A stretch of 64,000 bases of DNA, from positions 62,001 to 126,000 of the forward strand of contig JBBHKE010003371.1 in the NCBI GenBank assembly GCA_037447655.1. The letters are read 5' to 3'. Below the pieces are notes generated by a model. The model was not told where the DNA came from. It did not search any database and worked only from the letters and a program-made list of their open reading frames with translations. A program made the translations under genes and the position numbers. The first letter of the stretch is position 1. Each line of letters begins with the position of its first letter. This document shows, one piece after another, positions 1 through 12,300 of the stretch. This DNA is from Zygnema cylindricum (Eukaryota > Streptophyta > Zygnematophyceae > Zygnematales > Zygnemataceae).

Positions 1-640
1 CACGTGGCACAATCACATTGGATTACGGCATCTCCTTGGATTCTAGGAACGAATCCAAAAATGACATGTGTCGACTTGTTGGCCATGTTGTACAATGGCC
101 GTACATAAATTACATCGGCTCTTCTACCTTTATGTACGATACACTATTATGATTGGTGCCGTACTTCAGTAGATAGAGTTTAGAGAGAGATAGGACTTAT
201 AAAAATTTGATAGGTTGGACCCTCTCTCCTAGAGAGCTTTTGTACTAAAGGTCAACTTTGACCCTTCATAACTTACTGCTCAGGGGAGCAAATTCAGAGA
301 TTCTTTTTGCTATAGACTCAAGGGAGTCTTGCCTTTACAGGGGTAAAGGTGGTCAGAGTTTTTGCTTGCCAGGGTGGGAGTTATTCTTGCTGAAACACAA
401 AGGGGTCAGGGTTATCCTAGAGGCTTGGTGTGAGCTGCCTGCTCTGAGGTCCTATGGAGGTCTCAAAGTTTCACCCTTCCTCTCCCTTCCCGTGTCGTTT
501 TAGCCTCTCCACCTCTCTACTCCTCCCTTCCCTTTGCTCCTCACACTTTTTTTCCCATCCCATCTTAACCCATCCCTCCCATTTCCTTCCTCTCTTGCAT
601 TAAACCCTTTCCACCACTCTCCTCCTCCCTCTAAAGAGTT
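1..640. other. No gene seen
   Basis: Short open frames here are isolated and show no family motif. A pyrimidine-rich patch lies at about 470-620 and resembles the larger CT-rich block at 3700-4230. The tandem unit A described next starts near 640. Confidence 0.5.
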
Positions 641-3080
641 ATGTGATAAAGAGGAAGGTGCGAAATAAGGAGCCAAGAAAGTGGATGGAAATTCGGTTGT
701 GTCAACGTAGGTAGTGAATAGTTATAAAAGGTGGGAGAGAGAGTGATATTGTGAGCAGTGAGAGGCAACATTAGAGTGGGGAAAAGGGTTTTGGTGCCTT
801 CAAAATTGGTCGATGGATATTGGCCCAAAAAACAACAACTGAATTTATACTCAAAACCTAGTACTACACATGGTCAAAAGTGGTCAACCATTCAGATCAG
901 TGCAACTTAACCTAGATTGTAGTCAAGGTCCACATAGTCACCGCACCTAGATTGTAGTCAAGGGGCACGTAGTCATCGCTTAACATAAAATATATCTTAT
1001 GTTTAGCTGATTATTAGTGTTTAAATTTCTTAACAAAATAATTATTATCAAAGTCCAATTTCGGAATTATCCAATCGACGTTTGTATGGTAGTTAACAAG
1101 TCTTAATGTTTTACAGAATTGCGCAATGATGTAACATAGCCATAATCAATATTTAGCGTCGTATCTTAGAAAATAAATTATAGTAAATGGTAAATTCATA
1201 ATCGGATGAAAGCTCTAATGCAAATCATATAGACCGTAACCAAATTGCATTACCACATGTAGAGCAATAAAAAAAAAATGATCTTAATAAACGTCATTCT
1301 CCAATTTAAGTGACTTTTTTCGCCAAATAAAACACCCACTGACTCACAAATTTTCGGTTGCTAGAAAATATAGCCGATACTCATAAACAAATTGAGAATT
1401 AACCCAAACCACCTAGGGTTGATCAATTTTTTTTTAACCAATAAAATCTCATCAATTCTTTAGCTCATGCATGGCCACAGTAAACACCCATTAGCAAACT
1501 CTTTTACGACGAATAAATAACATAATTCAATTTCGGCAACTAAAATATAGCCCAAAATGAAACCAAACAACCTGGACTATTTCTATTCGTCATCAATAAC
1601 TAAAGCCTATTTCCATATTTTAGACCGAAAAGCATTGAGTAATTTTTCTATTGAGACAATCGACAAAATGAGTTAGCCTCATCGTTTTCCAAACGTTCTT
1701 ACTCGCGCCAATTCTTATTTTTGCACATTTCTCCAATAAGATATAATAGTTTGGCGTTATTTCCTGCTGACCATTACTTGAATAATATGTCTTCTTTTCT
1801 CCACGTCATCAATGTTGTTTTTCTCCGTATCGTGTAGGTTAACGGAGCCTATTCATGAGACGGTGTATGATGGCCTAAGAAAAGAGGCAAGCCCAACCAA
1901 ATTTCCTGAACCAATGAAACAACGGATTTATGCATATGTTTGAGTCAATAGTTTTCGTACCAATGTGTATAGAAGTGAGTTTGTTAAAATTTTGTTTGCC
2001 AAAATTATCAAAGTCATGTTATTTCCTCAATATGGTAGGATCACGGGCAATATATTTGTGTAGCAAGGTACACGTAGATGAATATCGTTTTTACGTTTTG
2101 GAAAAATGAAAAAACCATGTTATTCACTAAACATGAAAATTTCGTTATACATAGGCAACCTCTTCGAGTTAACAACATTAAGGTTGATTTTCTAGGAATT
2201 TAATATTGTCAAACAATCATAACAAGGTAACATCACGCTAGCAGTTTCTAGATCATCACCATAAGCACAAACACTAATGTGAAGTCAATTTGACTCATAA
2301 AACATTTCGAAGCTTTCATTGGAAAAAGGTTTACATTCACTTTTACTTCGTTGAAGACTGGATTCGCATCCTGATTGGAGGTGATGGGTGGTTTGAGCGA
2401 AACAGACAATGGGCTTCCAACCTCTTATACGATGAGAATTTGTTGAATTGGACAACGGGCCAAGTCAAATAGTTGTTTGAAACAACACTGTTCATAAGGT
2501 CCATTGGTCTATTAGCGTTTCATATAGACACGTGATTAAAAATTGAAGATACTCAAAGCATGAAACTTAAATAACGTCAAAGTCAAAGTATACGAGTTTT
2601 AGCCAAATTGAAATGCATGTTAAGATAGTGAATTTCAATTGAATTCGCTTACTAATGCGTGACATCTTTTGCCTACCGCCCCCCCTTACAAATTTACAAA
2701 CACAATTGTTATTTTGGCTTTTACTCCCCCTTTTTTCCTCCTTTATTTATGGCTTTGCCCTTTTCCTCTCCCTCTTTTTTTTCCACTCTCTTTCCTTCTC
2801 TCTCGTTTTCCCTCTCCCTTTTTTTTTTTTTACTTTCACTACTTTTTTCCTTTTTTCTAGCAAACCTTATTGTAATCGTTGCTCTGCTCACTCTTTCTCG
2901 TTTTTTCTCCGTCTCTCTATGCCCCTCAATGCATGTTTTTTCTGAATTGCCTATGCTCGTTGTCACATTACAAGAAGTGGAGAACAGGATTATGAAAGAT
3001 GTACTCGATACAGTGGATGATTTTTCTTTGGACGTAGTATACATAATAGGTGTTTGGAAATATGTTTTGACGTAAATTTT
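640..3080 (-). repeat. Tandem unit A: decayed copy of the LRR gene's 3' region
   Basis: This stretch matches 4290-7480 in the same order and orientation, so the two are direct duplicates. Matching landmarks include the block ending in a TATTGGCCCAAAAAA-type sequence (about 820 and 4475), the AT-rich block beginning near 1560 (near 5220 in the other copy), and the T/C-rich block near 2655 (near 7070). The offset rises from about 3.65 kb to about 4.41 kb. Unit A therefore lacks roughly 0.75 kb, covering the second half of the EGF exon and the Pro-rich exon. No usable coding sequence survives in it. Confidence 0.75.
2323..2487 (-). pseudogene. Remnant of the EGF-domain exon (unit A)
   Basis: On the minus strand this aligns with the first half of the EGF exon at 6593-6891. 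It keeps the splice-acceptor region, the part corresponding to SNNYFTG, and the block ending in QRSKSEC. It then breaks off, joining directly to sequence that in the intact copy lies about 0.75 kb further on. Substitutions and small indels destroy the frame. Confidence 0.7.
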
Positions 3081-3699
3081 GAATATGATATGGCATGACG
3101 TTGCCGTTGGTCGAAAAACAAAAGACGACAACATGTAGTACATTCTAAGTTTGAAGATAATGCAAGTTGTACTTCCAAATTTTTCACTTTCTGTGTTTTG
3201 TTGTAATTTAATCAGTACGATGCTAAGTTTTGAGAAAACGACAGAAAAAAACCTACTTAGGCACATGGGAGCACGGCGTTAGTACCCCTGATAGCGTGCC
3301 TCATGTTGTCACTTTTAAGAACGAGTATAAAAAGGTGTGACAATTTTGGACACCACCTTGTAAATAGTCATCTTTCACATGAATAGTTTGACAATTTCAT
3401 CAATTGTGTTTCACATTTATCTAACGACTTGAATATTATCGGAAGTGTCTATTTTTATTTTGTAAAAAAAATAATCTATACGTTATTTGTAAAACTTAAC
3501 AATGATGATTTCACTAATTTGAAGCACATAGCGCATGAGCACTAGGACATATTCAGTTGGATTTGGTTCAGTTCTAGTTCAAAACCGGAATTCAAATCTG
3601 GAATTGAACTTCAATTCATTCCACTTCAATTCCAGATTTAAACAGCTAAAATTAAAACCGGTTTAACCGTTTTGTTTGAGCATTGTAATGCCCCTTTCC

Positions 3700-4230
3700 G
3701 CTTACCTTGGCCATCTGGCCGACTTCACCTGACAGCCATCCCCTCCCCTCCTCTCTCGTCCCCTCCCCTCTCCTTCCCTCTCCTCCCCTCGCCTCCCCTC
3801 TCCTCCCCTACCTTCCCTCCTTTACCATCCACTTCTCACACTTTTCCCCGCCCCTCCCCTTCTATCCCTTCCTTTCCAACCCCTTCCCATCCCATCTAAT
3901 GTCATCCCTCCTCTTATCCCTTATTTCATTGTAGCCTCTCCACCTCTCTCCTCCGCCCTTCTCTTCCCTTCTCACACTTTCCCCCCCTTTCCTTTCTCTC
4001 CCCTCCCTTCCCTTCCATCCCTCCCCATCCCATCAGATCCCATCCCTCCCCCTTCCTTCGCACATTTCATTGTAACCTCTCTCCTCTCACCTCCTCCCTT
4101 CCTTTCCCTTCTCACACTTTTCGCCACCCCTCCTCTCCTTTCCCTTCCCTTCCATCCTTTTCCCATCCCATCTTAACCCATCCCTCCCCTTTCTTTCCTC
4201 TCTTGCAATCAAGCCTCTCCACCTCTCTCC
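3700..4230. repeat. Pyrimidine-rich (CT) low-complexity block
   Basis: The plus strand consists almost only of C and T, with repeated CCCTCCC/CTTCCC words and recurring phrases such as TTTCATTGTAACCTCTC. It sits exactly between tandem units A and B. Long open frames in it are by-products of base composition. It may have been the recombination substrate for the duplication (inference). Confidence 0.85.
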
Positions 4231-6140
4231 CCCTCTCTCTTAACAGTTAAGCGATAAAAGAGGAAGGCGCAAAAAGGAGGGCCAAGAAATTTGGTGGAAA
4301 TTGGCAGTGTCAAGGTGGGTAGTGAATAGAAGTCAAAGGAGGGAGAGAGAGTGTGTCAAGGTGGGTAGTGAATAGAAGTCAAAGGAGGGAGAGAGAGTGT
4401 TACTGTGAGCAGTGAGGGGCAGTATTAGGGTGGAAAAAGGGGTTTTAGTGCCTTCAGAGTTGGTTGATAGATATTGGCCCAAAAAAGTGAATTTATACAC
4501 AAAACCTTGTACCAAAATTGGTCAAAAGTGGTCAACCATTGAAATCACTGCAACCAATCCTAGGTAGAAGTCAAGGTCCACATAGTCACCGCTTAACTGA
4601 AAGTTATATCTCCTAATTAGCTGATTGGTGTTTAACTTTGTTAACAAAAGATTTTTTTGCTGATTCCATTTTCGAATTTTTCCAATCGACATTCGAATGA
4701 TGTAACATAGCCAAAATCAATTTTTAGAGTTGTAGCTTAAAAACGAACTCATAGCAAAAGGTGGATTTATCAACAGATGAAAGCTCTAATGCAAATCATA
4801 CAGACCATAGCCAAAGTGCATTGCCACATACAGACCAATGTATAGAAAAAATGTCCTTAATAAAAGTGGTTCTCCAATTTAAGTGACTGTTTGTTGCATA
4901 AGTACCTTCCGAGTATTGTGACAAAAGACACTTCAAGGCAAATTCAACCTATGAGTCAACTATGATGCGATTCATGTAACGCCAAATAAAACACCCACTC
5001 ACACAAAAATTTATGGTTATTGAAAAATATAGCTCCCAAGTACTCCCAAGTAAATTGAGAAATATCCCAAACCACGGAGTGTCGCTCAAATTTTTTTCAG
5101 CCAATAAAATCTCATCAATTCTTCAGCTCATGTATGGCCAAAGTAAACACCCACTAGCAAAATGTTTTACGACGAATAAAATACATAACTCAATTCTGGC
5201 AACTAAAATATAGCCCGAAATGAAACCAAACAACCAGGACTATTTCTACTCGTCATCAATAAATAAAGCCAATTTCCATATTTTAGACAAAAAAGTGTTG
5301 AAAAGTTTATGCATCGAGACAATCGACAAAATGAGCTTGCCTCATCCTTTTCCAAATTTTTTTACTAGGACCAAGTTCTCTTCTTGCATATTTCTCCAAG
5401 AAAATATAATAGTTTTGCGGCGTTTCCCGCCAATAATTACTTGAATACTTGTCTTCAATTTTTTTTTTCTCCATATCGTGAAGGTTAACAGAGGCTCTTC
5501 ATGAGACTGTTCCTCGATGGCCTAAGAAAACCCACAATTCCAACCAAATCCCCTCAACCAATGAAAAAACGGATTGACTGCATGTTTTATGAGTCAACAG
5601 TTTTAGTACCAATTTGTACAAAAGTGAGTTTGTCAAAATTTTGTTTGCCAAAAATATCAAAGTCATGTTATTTCCTCAATATGGTAGGATCATGGGCAAT
5701 ATATTTGTGCAGCAAGGTACAATTAGATGAGTATCATCTTCACGTTTTGGAAAAATAACAAAACCATGTTATTCACTATACATGACAATTTCATTATACA
5801 TAGGCAACCTGTCCGAGTTAACAACATTAAGGTTGTTTTTCTGCTATGTTTAACATCAAATTAGTATAATAATGTAACATCACGCTAGCAGTTTTTAGAT
5901 TATCACCCTTATCACAAATACTAATATGAAGTAAACTTGACTCAAAAAACATTTTGACGATTTCAATTATCCTTCGTGCACAACATAACATGCCATTCTA
6001 ATGCAAACAAAACACAACATATAACGTCAAGTCAATTGGTAATGGTACAGTGAGACAATCCAAAATAACATGTCAACCAAAAAAACTCTTGCATTGTAAC
6101 ATTACTTTGTTCAAGTTAGAAATGATACCTTTATCTTGAA

Positions 6141-6307
6141 TTAGGGTAGTATAGGACGAGAAGGAGAGGGGCGACGGAGTGGTGGAGAAGGAGGGGTACG
6201 ACGAGGTGGCATAGGATGAGGCGGAGGACGACGAGTTGGTGGAGGGGGCGGTGATCGATGAGGTGATTGAAGGGGTGGTGGGCTTAGTGATGGCGGTGGA
6301 CAAATTA
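6141..6307 (-). CDS. Terminal exon: Ser/Pro-rich tail
   Basis: The exon follows an acceptor ending CAAG and enters in phase 1, matching the EGF exon's phase-1 end. The first residues read LICPPPSLSPPP, followed by dense SP, PPPPP and PP-H/R motifs, ending RPSPSRPILP and a TAA. Such runs are typical of hydroxyproline-rich wall glycoproteins. The matching frame gives 54 residues plus stop. Read in another frame the same DNA is Ser/Thr-rich, but only the Pro frame fits the splice phase. Confidence 0.65.
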
Positions 6308-9300
6308 CTTGAAAAAAAAATAAAACGGCGACTTTGAAACGTTAAACTTATTCTTTTTCAAGCCTTATATAACGCTATCTAAAGCTTATGAAAGTTTGTG
6401 CAATGAAAGGAGAGCGTTCAAATATCATCATGCAAGTAGAAAAGATAACTTTGAAAATTTATAGAAACATTACCAAAGGGTGGAAAGTGTGAGCGCCATG
6501 ATACCAGAGAAATGGAAACTGTGCAAATTTTTCTTACGCCATAAAAAGAGGCTCCAAATTTGGCGGACATCATTGCAAAGACAAATACTTACATTTGCAA
6601 GTGTATTTGTTGACTATATTAGTGTAGCCTTTATTGCAAGCACATTTCCGTGTCGTCACATTTGTGCTATTGGAGCAAATCCCGTGTCCCCCACATGGCC
6701 CTCCCACTTGTGTCGCATTGCAAAACGCTTTACATTCGCTTTTACTTCGTTGAAGACTGGGGTCGCATTCTGATGGGAGGTTTGAGCCAAATAAGCAGTT
6801 GGCTTCCAGCCCATCACACAATGAGAATACGTCGAAATCGAAAACGGAGACTTTGACAGCGGCCCCGGTGAAATAGTTGTTTGAAGCATCACTGTGCAAA
6901 AGGTCCATAAATTTTTAGAATAATTTTTTCATGCATACATGGGATTAAAATTTGAAGATTCTCAAGGCATGAAACTTGAATAACGTCAAATTCAAAGTAG
7001 ACGAGTTTTAGCCGATTCAAATGCATGTTTAGATAGTGAATTTCAACGGAATTATCTTACTAATGCGTGGCACCCGTTGCCTACCGCCCCCCCTAAAAAA
7101 TTAACAAACACTCTCCCTTTTTGGCTTTCACTCTCCCTTTCCTTCCTCCTTTATTTATGGCTTTGTCCTTTTCCTCTCCCTCTTTCTCTTCCACTCCCTT
7201 TCCCTCTCTCTCGTTTTCCCTCTCCCTCTCCCTTTTTTTTAACTTTCACTATTTTTCTCTTTTTCTAGCAAAACTTATTCTGTTTGTTGCTCGGCCCTCT
7301 CTTTCTCGTGTTTTCTCCCTCTCTCTATGCCCCTCGATGTTTGTCTCTTCTGAATTTCCTATTGTGTTGTCACATTGCAGGAAGTGGAGATCAGGATTAT
7401 GAAAGGTACTTTTGAAACGGTGGATGGTTTGAATGATTTTTCTTTGGCAGTAGTATGTATAATAGGTGCAGGGCAGCGATATTATTGAGTTAGAGATTTA
7501 TTTAAGAGCGAGCGATAGATACAAAGGAGAGGAGCTCCTGGAATACAAGGGATAGGAGAAAGTTTGATGTCACTCTCTCTCTCTCTTGATTCTAGGCCCT
7601 AACCTCCCTCTCCCCCTCTCCCGTAGCCAAAACCTTACCTTCCTATTCAAGCCACCCCTCTTTGACAGTTATTCTGTAACACCTAATTCATTGCCGCTCT
7701 CTTACCTCCCTCTTGTCACCATTATCTCCTTCCACGAATTATTGCCTATTTCTCAAATTTTCACTCCAATCATCTATGAACCCACTTTTTTTCCCCTTTC
7801 AATTATCCACTCTATCAGCCTACACTGACCCCAATTCTCTTGGTGCCCTCTTATCGCCACCCTTCTCATCGCCCTTTTCCCCTCCCAGCGATCATCGAAT
7901 CCCTTTATTGCCACTGTCTCTCTCTCCCTTACATCCACTGGCCGCATTCCCCTTCTAACCGTCAACTTCCTGCCCGTTTGACCGCCTTTCTCGCCCTTCC
8001 CTCTTATCCCCCTTTCTCGCCCTCTTCACCCATTTGTTGCGCAGGGAAGAGAGGAAGGGGAAAGGTTAGGGAAGAGAGGTGCGAGAAGAGCAGGAGAGAG
8101 ATAGGGTTGAATAGGGGCAAGGCAGGGTGAGGCACGAGAGGCGGAAGGAAATAGACTTTGTGTGCAAAAAATGACGAATGAGACATGAAAATGTACAGAG
8201 GATTGATGGTGAGAAGATAGGTGGAGAAGGATGGGAGGATAGGGAGGGTAGGAAAGACTTTTGCACACACATTAGAAATATGTTTTTAAACCTAACTCAC
8301 AATTTGAGTCTAGTACATCTAATTTTTTTTTTTTAAGTTACACATCGTGTATATGTTTTCTTGCTCAAAGCGACTATTAATGATATCCAATTTATACAAA
8401 AAATTGTTAAAAATTTAATGCAAAATTTTAATCAATCAATAAAGTAAACGAAATATAAAAAAATAATCAACAATGGAAAATGTTTCCAACAGAAATTCAA
8501 TTACAAAAATCATTTTTGACTTCAATCTGAACTTTTAACCTAATTCTAGCCCATTTTACAAAAAACACCGTGCATTACTCATGATTCAATCTTACAAGAA
8601 TCCAAAGTTTGAGAGTTGACCGATGAACGATGGAATGCTTCCACTCAACTGGTTGCTATCTAAAAATCTGTGACAACCGTGTGAATCGAGTATTCACAGC
8701 CCACCAACATCCCCTCCCCACCAAATGCCTTCTAGTTAGTGCGAACTTAAACTTACAATTCATAAAGATGTAAGAGTTGACCGATGGACGATAGATTGGT
8801 TCCGTGTGTTCCTTTTCAAGCATATATTTTTTTGCAACAATTTTTTTTTTCCCCTTAAGCCTTAGACTCAAACCACTTTCTAACTCACTATTCGTGGAGC
8901 AATTTGTTCATACTTCAGTCTTACATTACAGAAAGATTTGAGAGTTGGCTGATGGCCGATGGAACGCGTCCACCCAAATGGCTTTCAGCTAGTATTAGTC
9001 GGAAGATAATGCACCAAAATTGATTAAGTATTGCACCTAAAAGTTATTTTATCCACTGTGGCACGTAAAAAAATTGATAATCAAATCTTTTCAGTAATTT
9101 CCTTAAAATTGATGAAATTGACACCGCCATCCCCTCGCCTCAAAAAAAATGAATTTATTTTTTCTCTTCAATTTTAAAGTTATTACCCCCCACTAGATTT
9201 CGTCATAACCTTTGTGTGTGTGGCCTTTTGTATATTTTATGCCTTTCTTCTTTCTTGCTTTATCTTTCTTTTATTTTTCTTCTTTGTATCTATTGTTCTC

Positions 9301-12300
9301 TCATCCATTCCTAATGTGAAGAGTACAAAAATTGGTAGAGTCGGAAATGTCATTCTAAATTGACTACTTCGGTTGAACTTTAGGATAACTATAAAGAGAC
9401 AATAAAAATAAGATTTTTTAGGAATACATTTATAGCGTTGCCAATATACAATGGGTATTTTTTGTATTTCCTGCTAAGCTTTTTGTAGGGTATTGTAAGG
9501 AAAAAAGAGATTTGTATGGTTTTTCTTATATTATTCGCTATAAACTTTACTTTAAAGACATCCTAGTTATCAGAAAGGAAAGGAGAGGACTTGGATTGCT
9601 GGATTTCCAAAAGTTATCTTAGAGATACTTAACCTCAGTCAACATCTCTGTCTCCTTTCCCCCTCTCTCCTTTCATTTTTTTCTTATGCATGATCTTTAG
9701 ATAATCATCTAAATTCCAAAGGCCTCTTTTGTCCTATGACAACCGGAGCAGCACCAGCATGCTGCTGAAGTCGTAGCCATCACAGGACCAGAGATATGAA
9801 GCACTCAAGATACCAACTTCGACCTACTGCATAAAGCAGTCAATTTGGCCAAATGGCCCCAAACTGCACCAGCGTGCAGTTTCTCGCGTGTGCTAACAAC
9901 TCACAAAGTTTTAAGCAAAGCGTCTAGTTAAATCAAAAGATATGGCCCAAAAAATATCTTTTACAATACACATATGTGCCCTTTAAAACCTTGTAGATGA
10001 AATACAAAAAAATGACTAAGTCCTACACTTTACACAAATAGAACTCCTGTTTATCTACCTGACCAATCAAAACAGTACGTAGTATGTCGAGGTACTGTCT
10101 AACTGTACTCTAAATAGGTACCAGGTGTCCGTTAAATGCGCCGTCAGTACCTTCACTGTTTCATACAACGGAACAAACCCTATTTGTCTACTTACCACTA
10201 ATGCTAACTATACACACTAAATTTATGTAAAAATTGACAAACCTATGTTTCCACAGTCAACACCAACATCGAATCTTATACGTGACGTAGTTTGCCGTGT
10301 CATACTGGTCCACCTAAAGATCCTGTTAAATCTTTGTCTGTCCAATCTTTGTCTATCGGACGGTATGTCAAAGTTACGCCGCGCGCGCCATTTCACAATC
10401 TCTATATTGTTTTGGAGTCGTTCGATGAGAACTCCCTTTGAATCTAGTCATGACGCGTGTCATGTAATAAAGCTTCCTTGTAGTGAAGTTTTCTTATTGG
10501 TTCGTGCAACGAACCCATGATATTTTCCAAATAAGATTCTGTCATCCTTTGATCGTAAATTACGTTGTGTCAAAGGTCGTCTACGTATTACTAATTCTGG
10601 TAAGTAGTAATCTAAAAGCTCTAAAAAATTTCTAAGACCTCATCATCTTCTCACAAAATATAGAGAGGACTAAAACTCTCAAAAGAAACACCCTCTTGAT
10701 AGCATTTCACTTTATCTTTTAAATACCAAAGTTGATATAACATACAAAAAACAAAAAAGCTGATTTTTTGGATCCTATTTCGGTTGTTGTGTCGTTGGTT
10801 TCTAAAAAGTCTTTCAAATTACTATAAGAAATTATATGTTTATCCCAAACAACTTTCCGAACAGCTATGTCTGTTTAATTTTTAATGGATTTAAGAATAA
10901 TTGAAATGTTGATTACGATTTACTTTCTCATATATTCTGTTTTTTTCAGGGTGTTTAATTCAAAAAAGCTTACACAAATTGGAGGGATTTTATTTGACCA
11001 ATGGACGATGGAATGCTTCCACTCAACTGATTGGAGCTTAAAACTCTGTGGCAATAGGCAAACCCCCTCCCACAAACATTCCATTCCCCCCAAATACCAC
11101 CCACTTTAAATTTCTCAATCCCGTCCCTCTTTGTGGAGCCTTTTCCTCTCTCGCTTCTATTCTCTCCCCCCTCAATGGAGCCATTTCCCCCTCATCTCTC
11201 CCCTATTGTCCGCCTCTCTCTCAACTAAGGCTTTTTTCTCTCTTCCCTTTTTTTCATTTGTTTTTTATACTTCACTTTTTTATACTTACAATTCAGGGGA
11301 CGTGTATGGTGCTAGAGGGAGGGGAGGGAGAGGGAAAAGAAAAGAAGATTTTTATCAATATAAATATTTTGGAACTTTTTCAGCAGTATTAAACGGTGAT
11401 CTTTATTTTTTTACTTTTTTTGTTTTTTCATTGGACTTAGGATATTTTTATTTTATTTTAGAGCATATTTTTTTAAGATCCAAAAAAGACGAAATATTAA
11501 CAAAAACAAAACAATAAGTATTGATAAAAGATATTCAAATAATGAATGTTAGATGTAGGTGTGGAACATGGGTTCATTAGGATGCAACAAAACGGTTGGA
11601 AAAAGGGAGAGGGATAGGAAGCGGGTGAGGCCCCACCACCACTCTATAAAAATAGTTTTTACACTGCGTTATTTGTTTTACTTATTTTTTTATTCACGTT
11701 TGTTAACTTTGTCGTACATGTATATGTTTCTGTTAAAATTTGGGCGTTTGATTTTCAAAAGGCCTTACAATTGAGTGAGGGATGTCAGTTTACGGATGGA
11801 TGATGGAATGCTTCCATTTAACTTATTTCCATATAAATTTCTACGGCGACAAGAAATCCCCCCCCACCAACAACCCTCCCTCGTCTAATTAGTACTTTTT
11901 AGCAAATAATACAGCAAAAAAAAATTAAGTAAAATTCTTTGTAATTACTATTGTGGGGTTTTATACAACACCCTGCTTAAATTTGAAATACAAAGATTTC
12001 TAGTAGATGTTCTTGTAATTCATGCATTTGACGTTTCCCCTCTCCCTTTTTGTCTTTTTTACAAATTAAAACGTTAAAAAAGAGATTGCATGACATGTTT
12101 GCTTTAAAGAACCTTGTATTGTAAGAAATATATCGTAAAAAATGGCTATTCCTAATCTTTTCTAAGAGATATTCCAATTAAACACACACCAATACTGGAT
12201 TACCCCTCGACCCACCCTAGAGTGGACGTGTTCTCCTTAAATAAAAGTGGTGATGTACAATGCCTATATATTAAACATAATTTCAAGAACTAAAGAGATT

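Larger units (their letters stand above)
4290..7480 (-). repeat. Tandem unit B: 3' region of the left LRR gene
   Basis: This is the less decayed partner of unit A (640-3080). It contains the intact EGF exon and Pro-rich exon of the left LRR gene and the AT-rich sequence downstream of them (4560-5960), in which I see no gene. Its upper edge lies close to the outer edge of the palindrome's left arm. Confidence 0.75.

Noticed and set aside
2655-3075. Overlapping plus- and minus-strand open frames of up to 181 codons
   Set aside because: They come from a pyrimidine-rich stretch and are not kept in the homologous unit at 7070-7400.
8004-8270. Minus-strand frame resembling the plus-strand frame at 42930-43216
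   Set aside because: The two are arm partners, so similarity follows from the palindrome. Composition is C/T-rich and no motif or splice context supports a gene.
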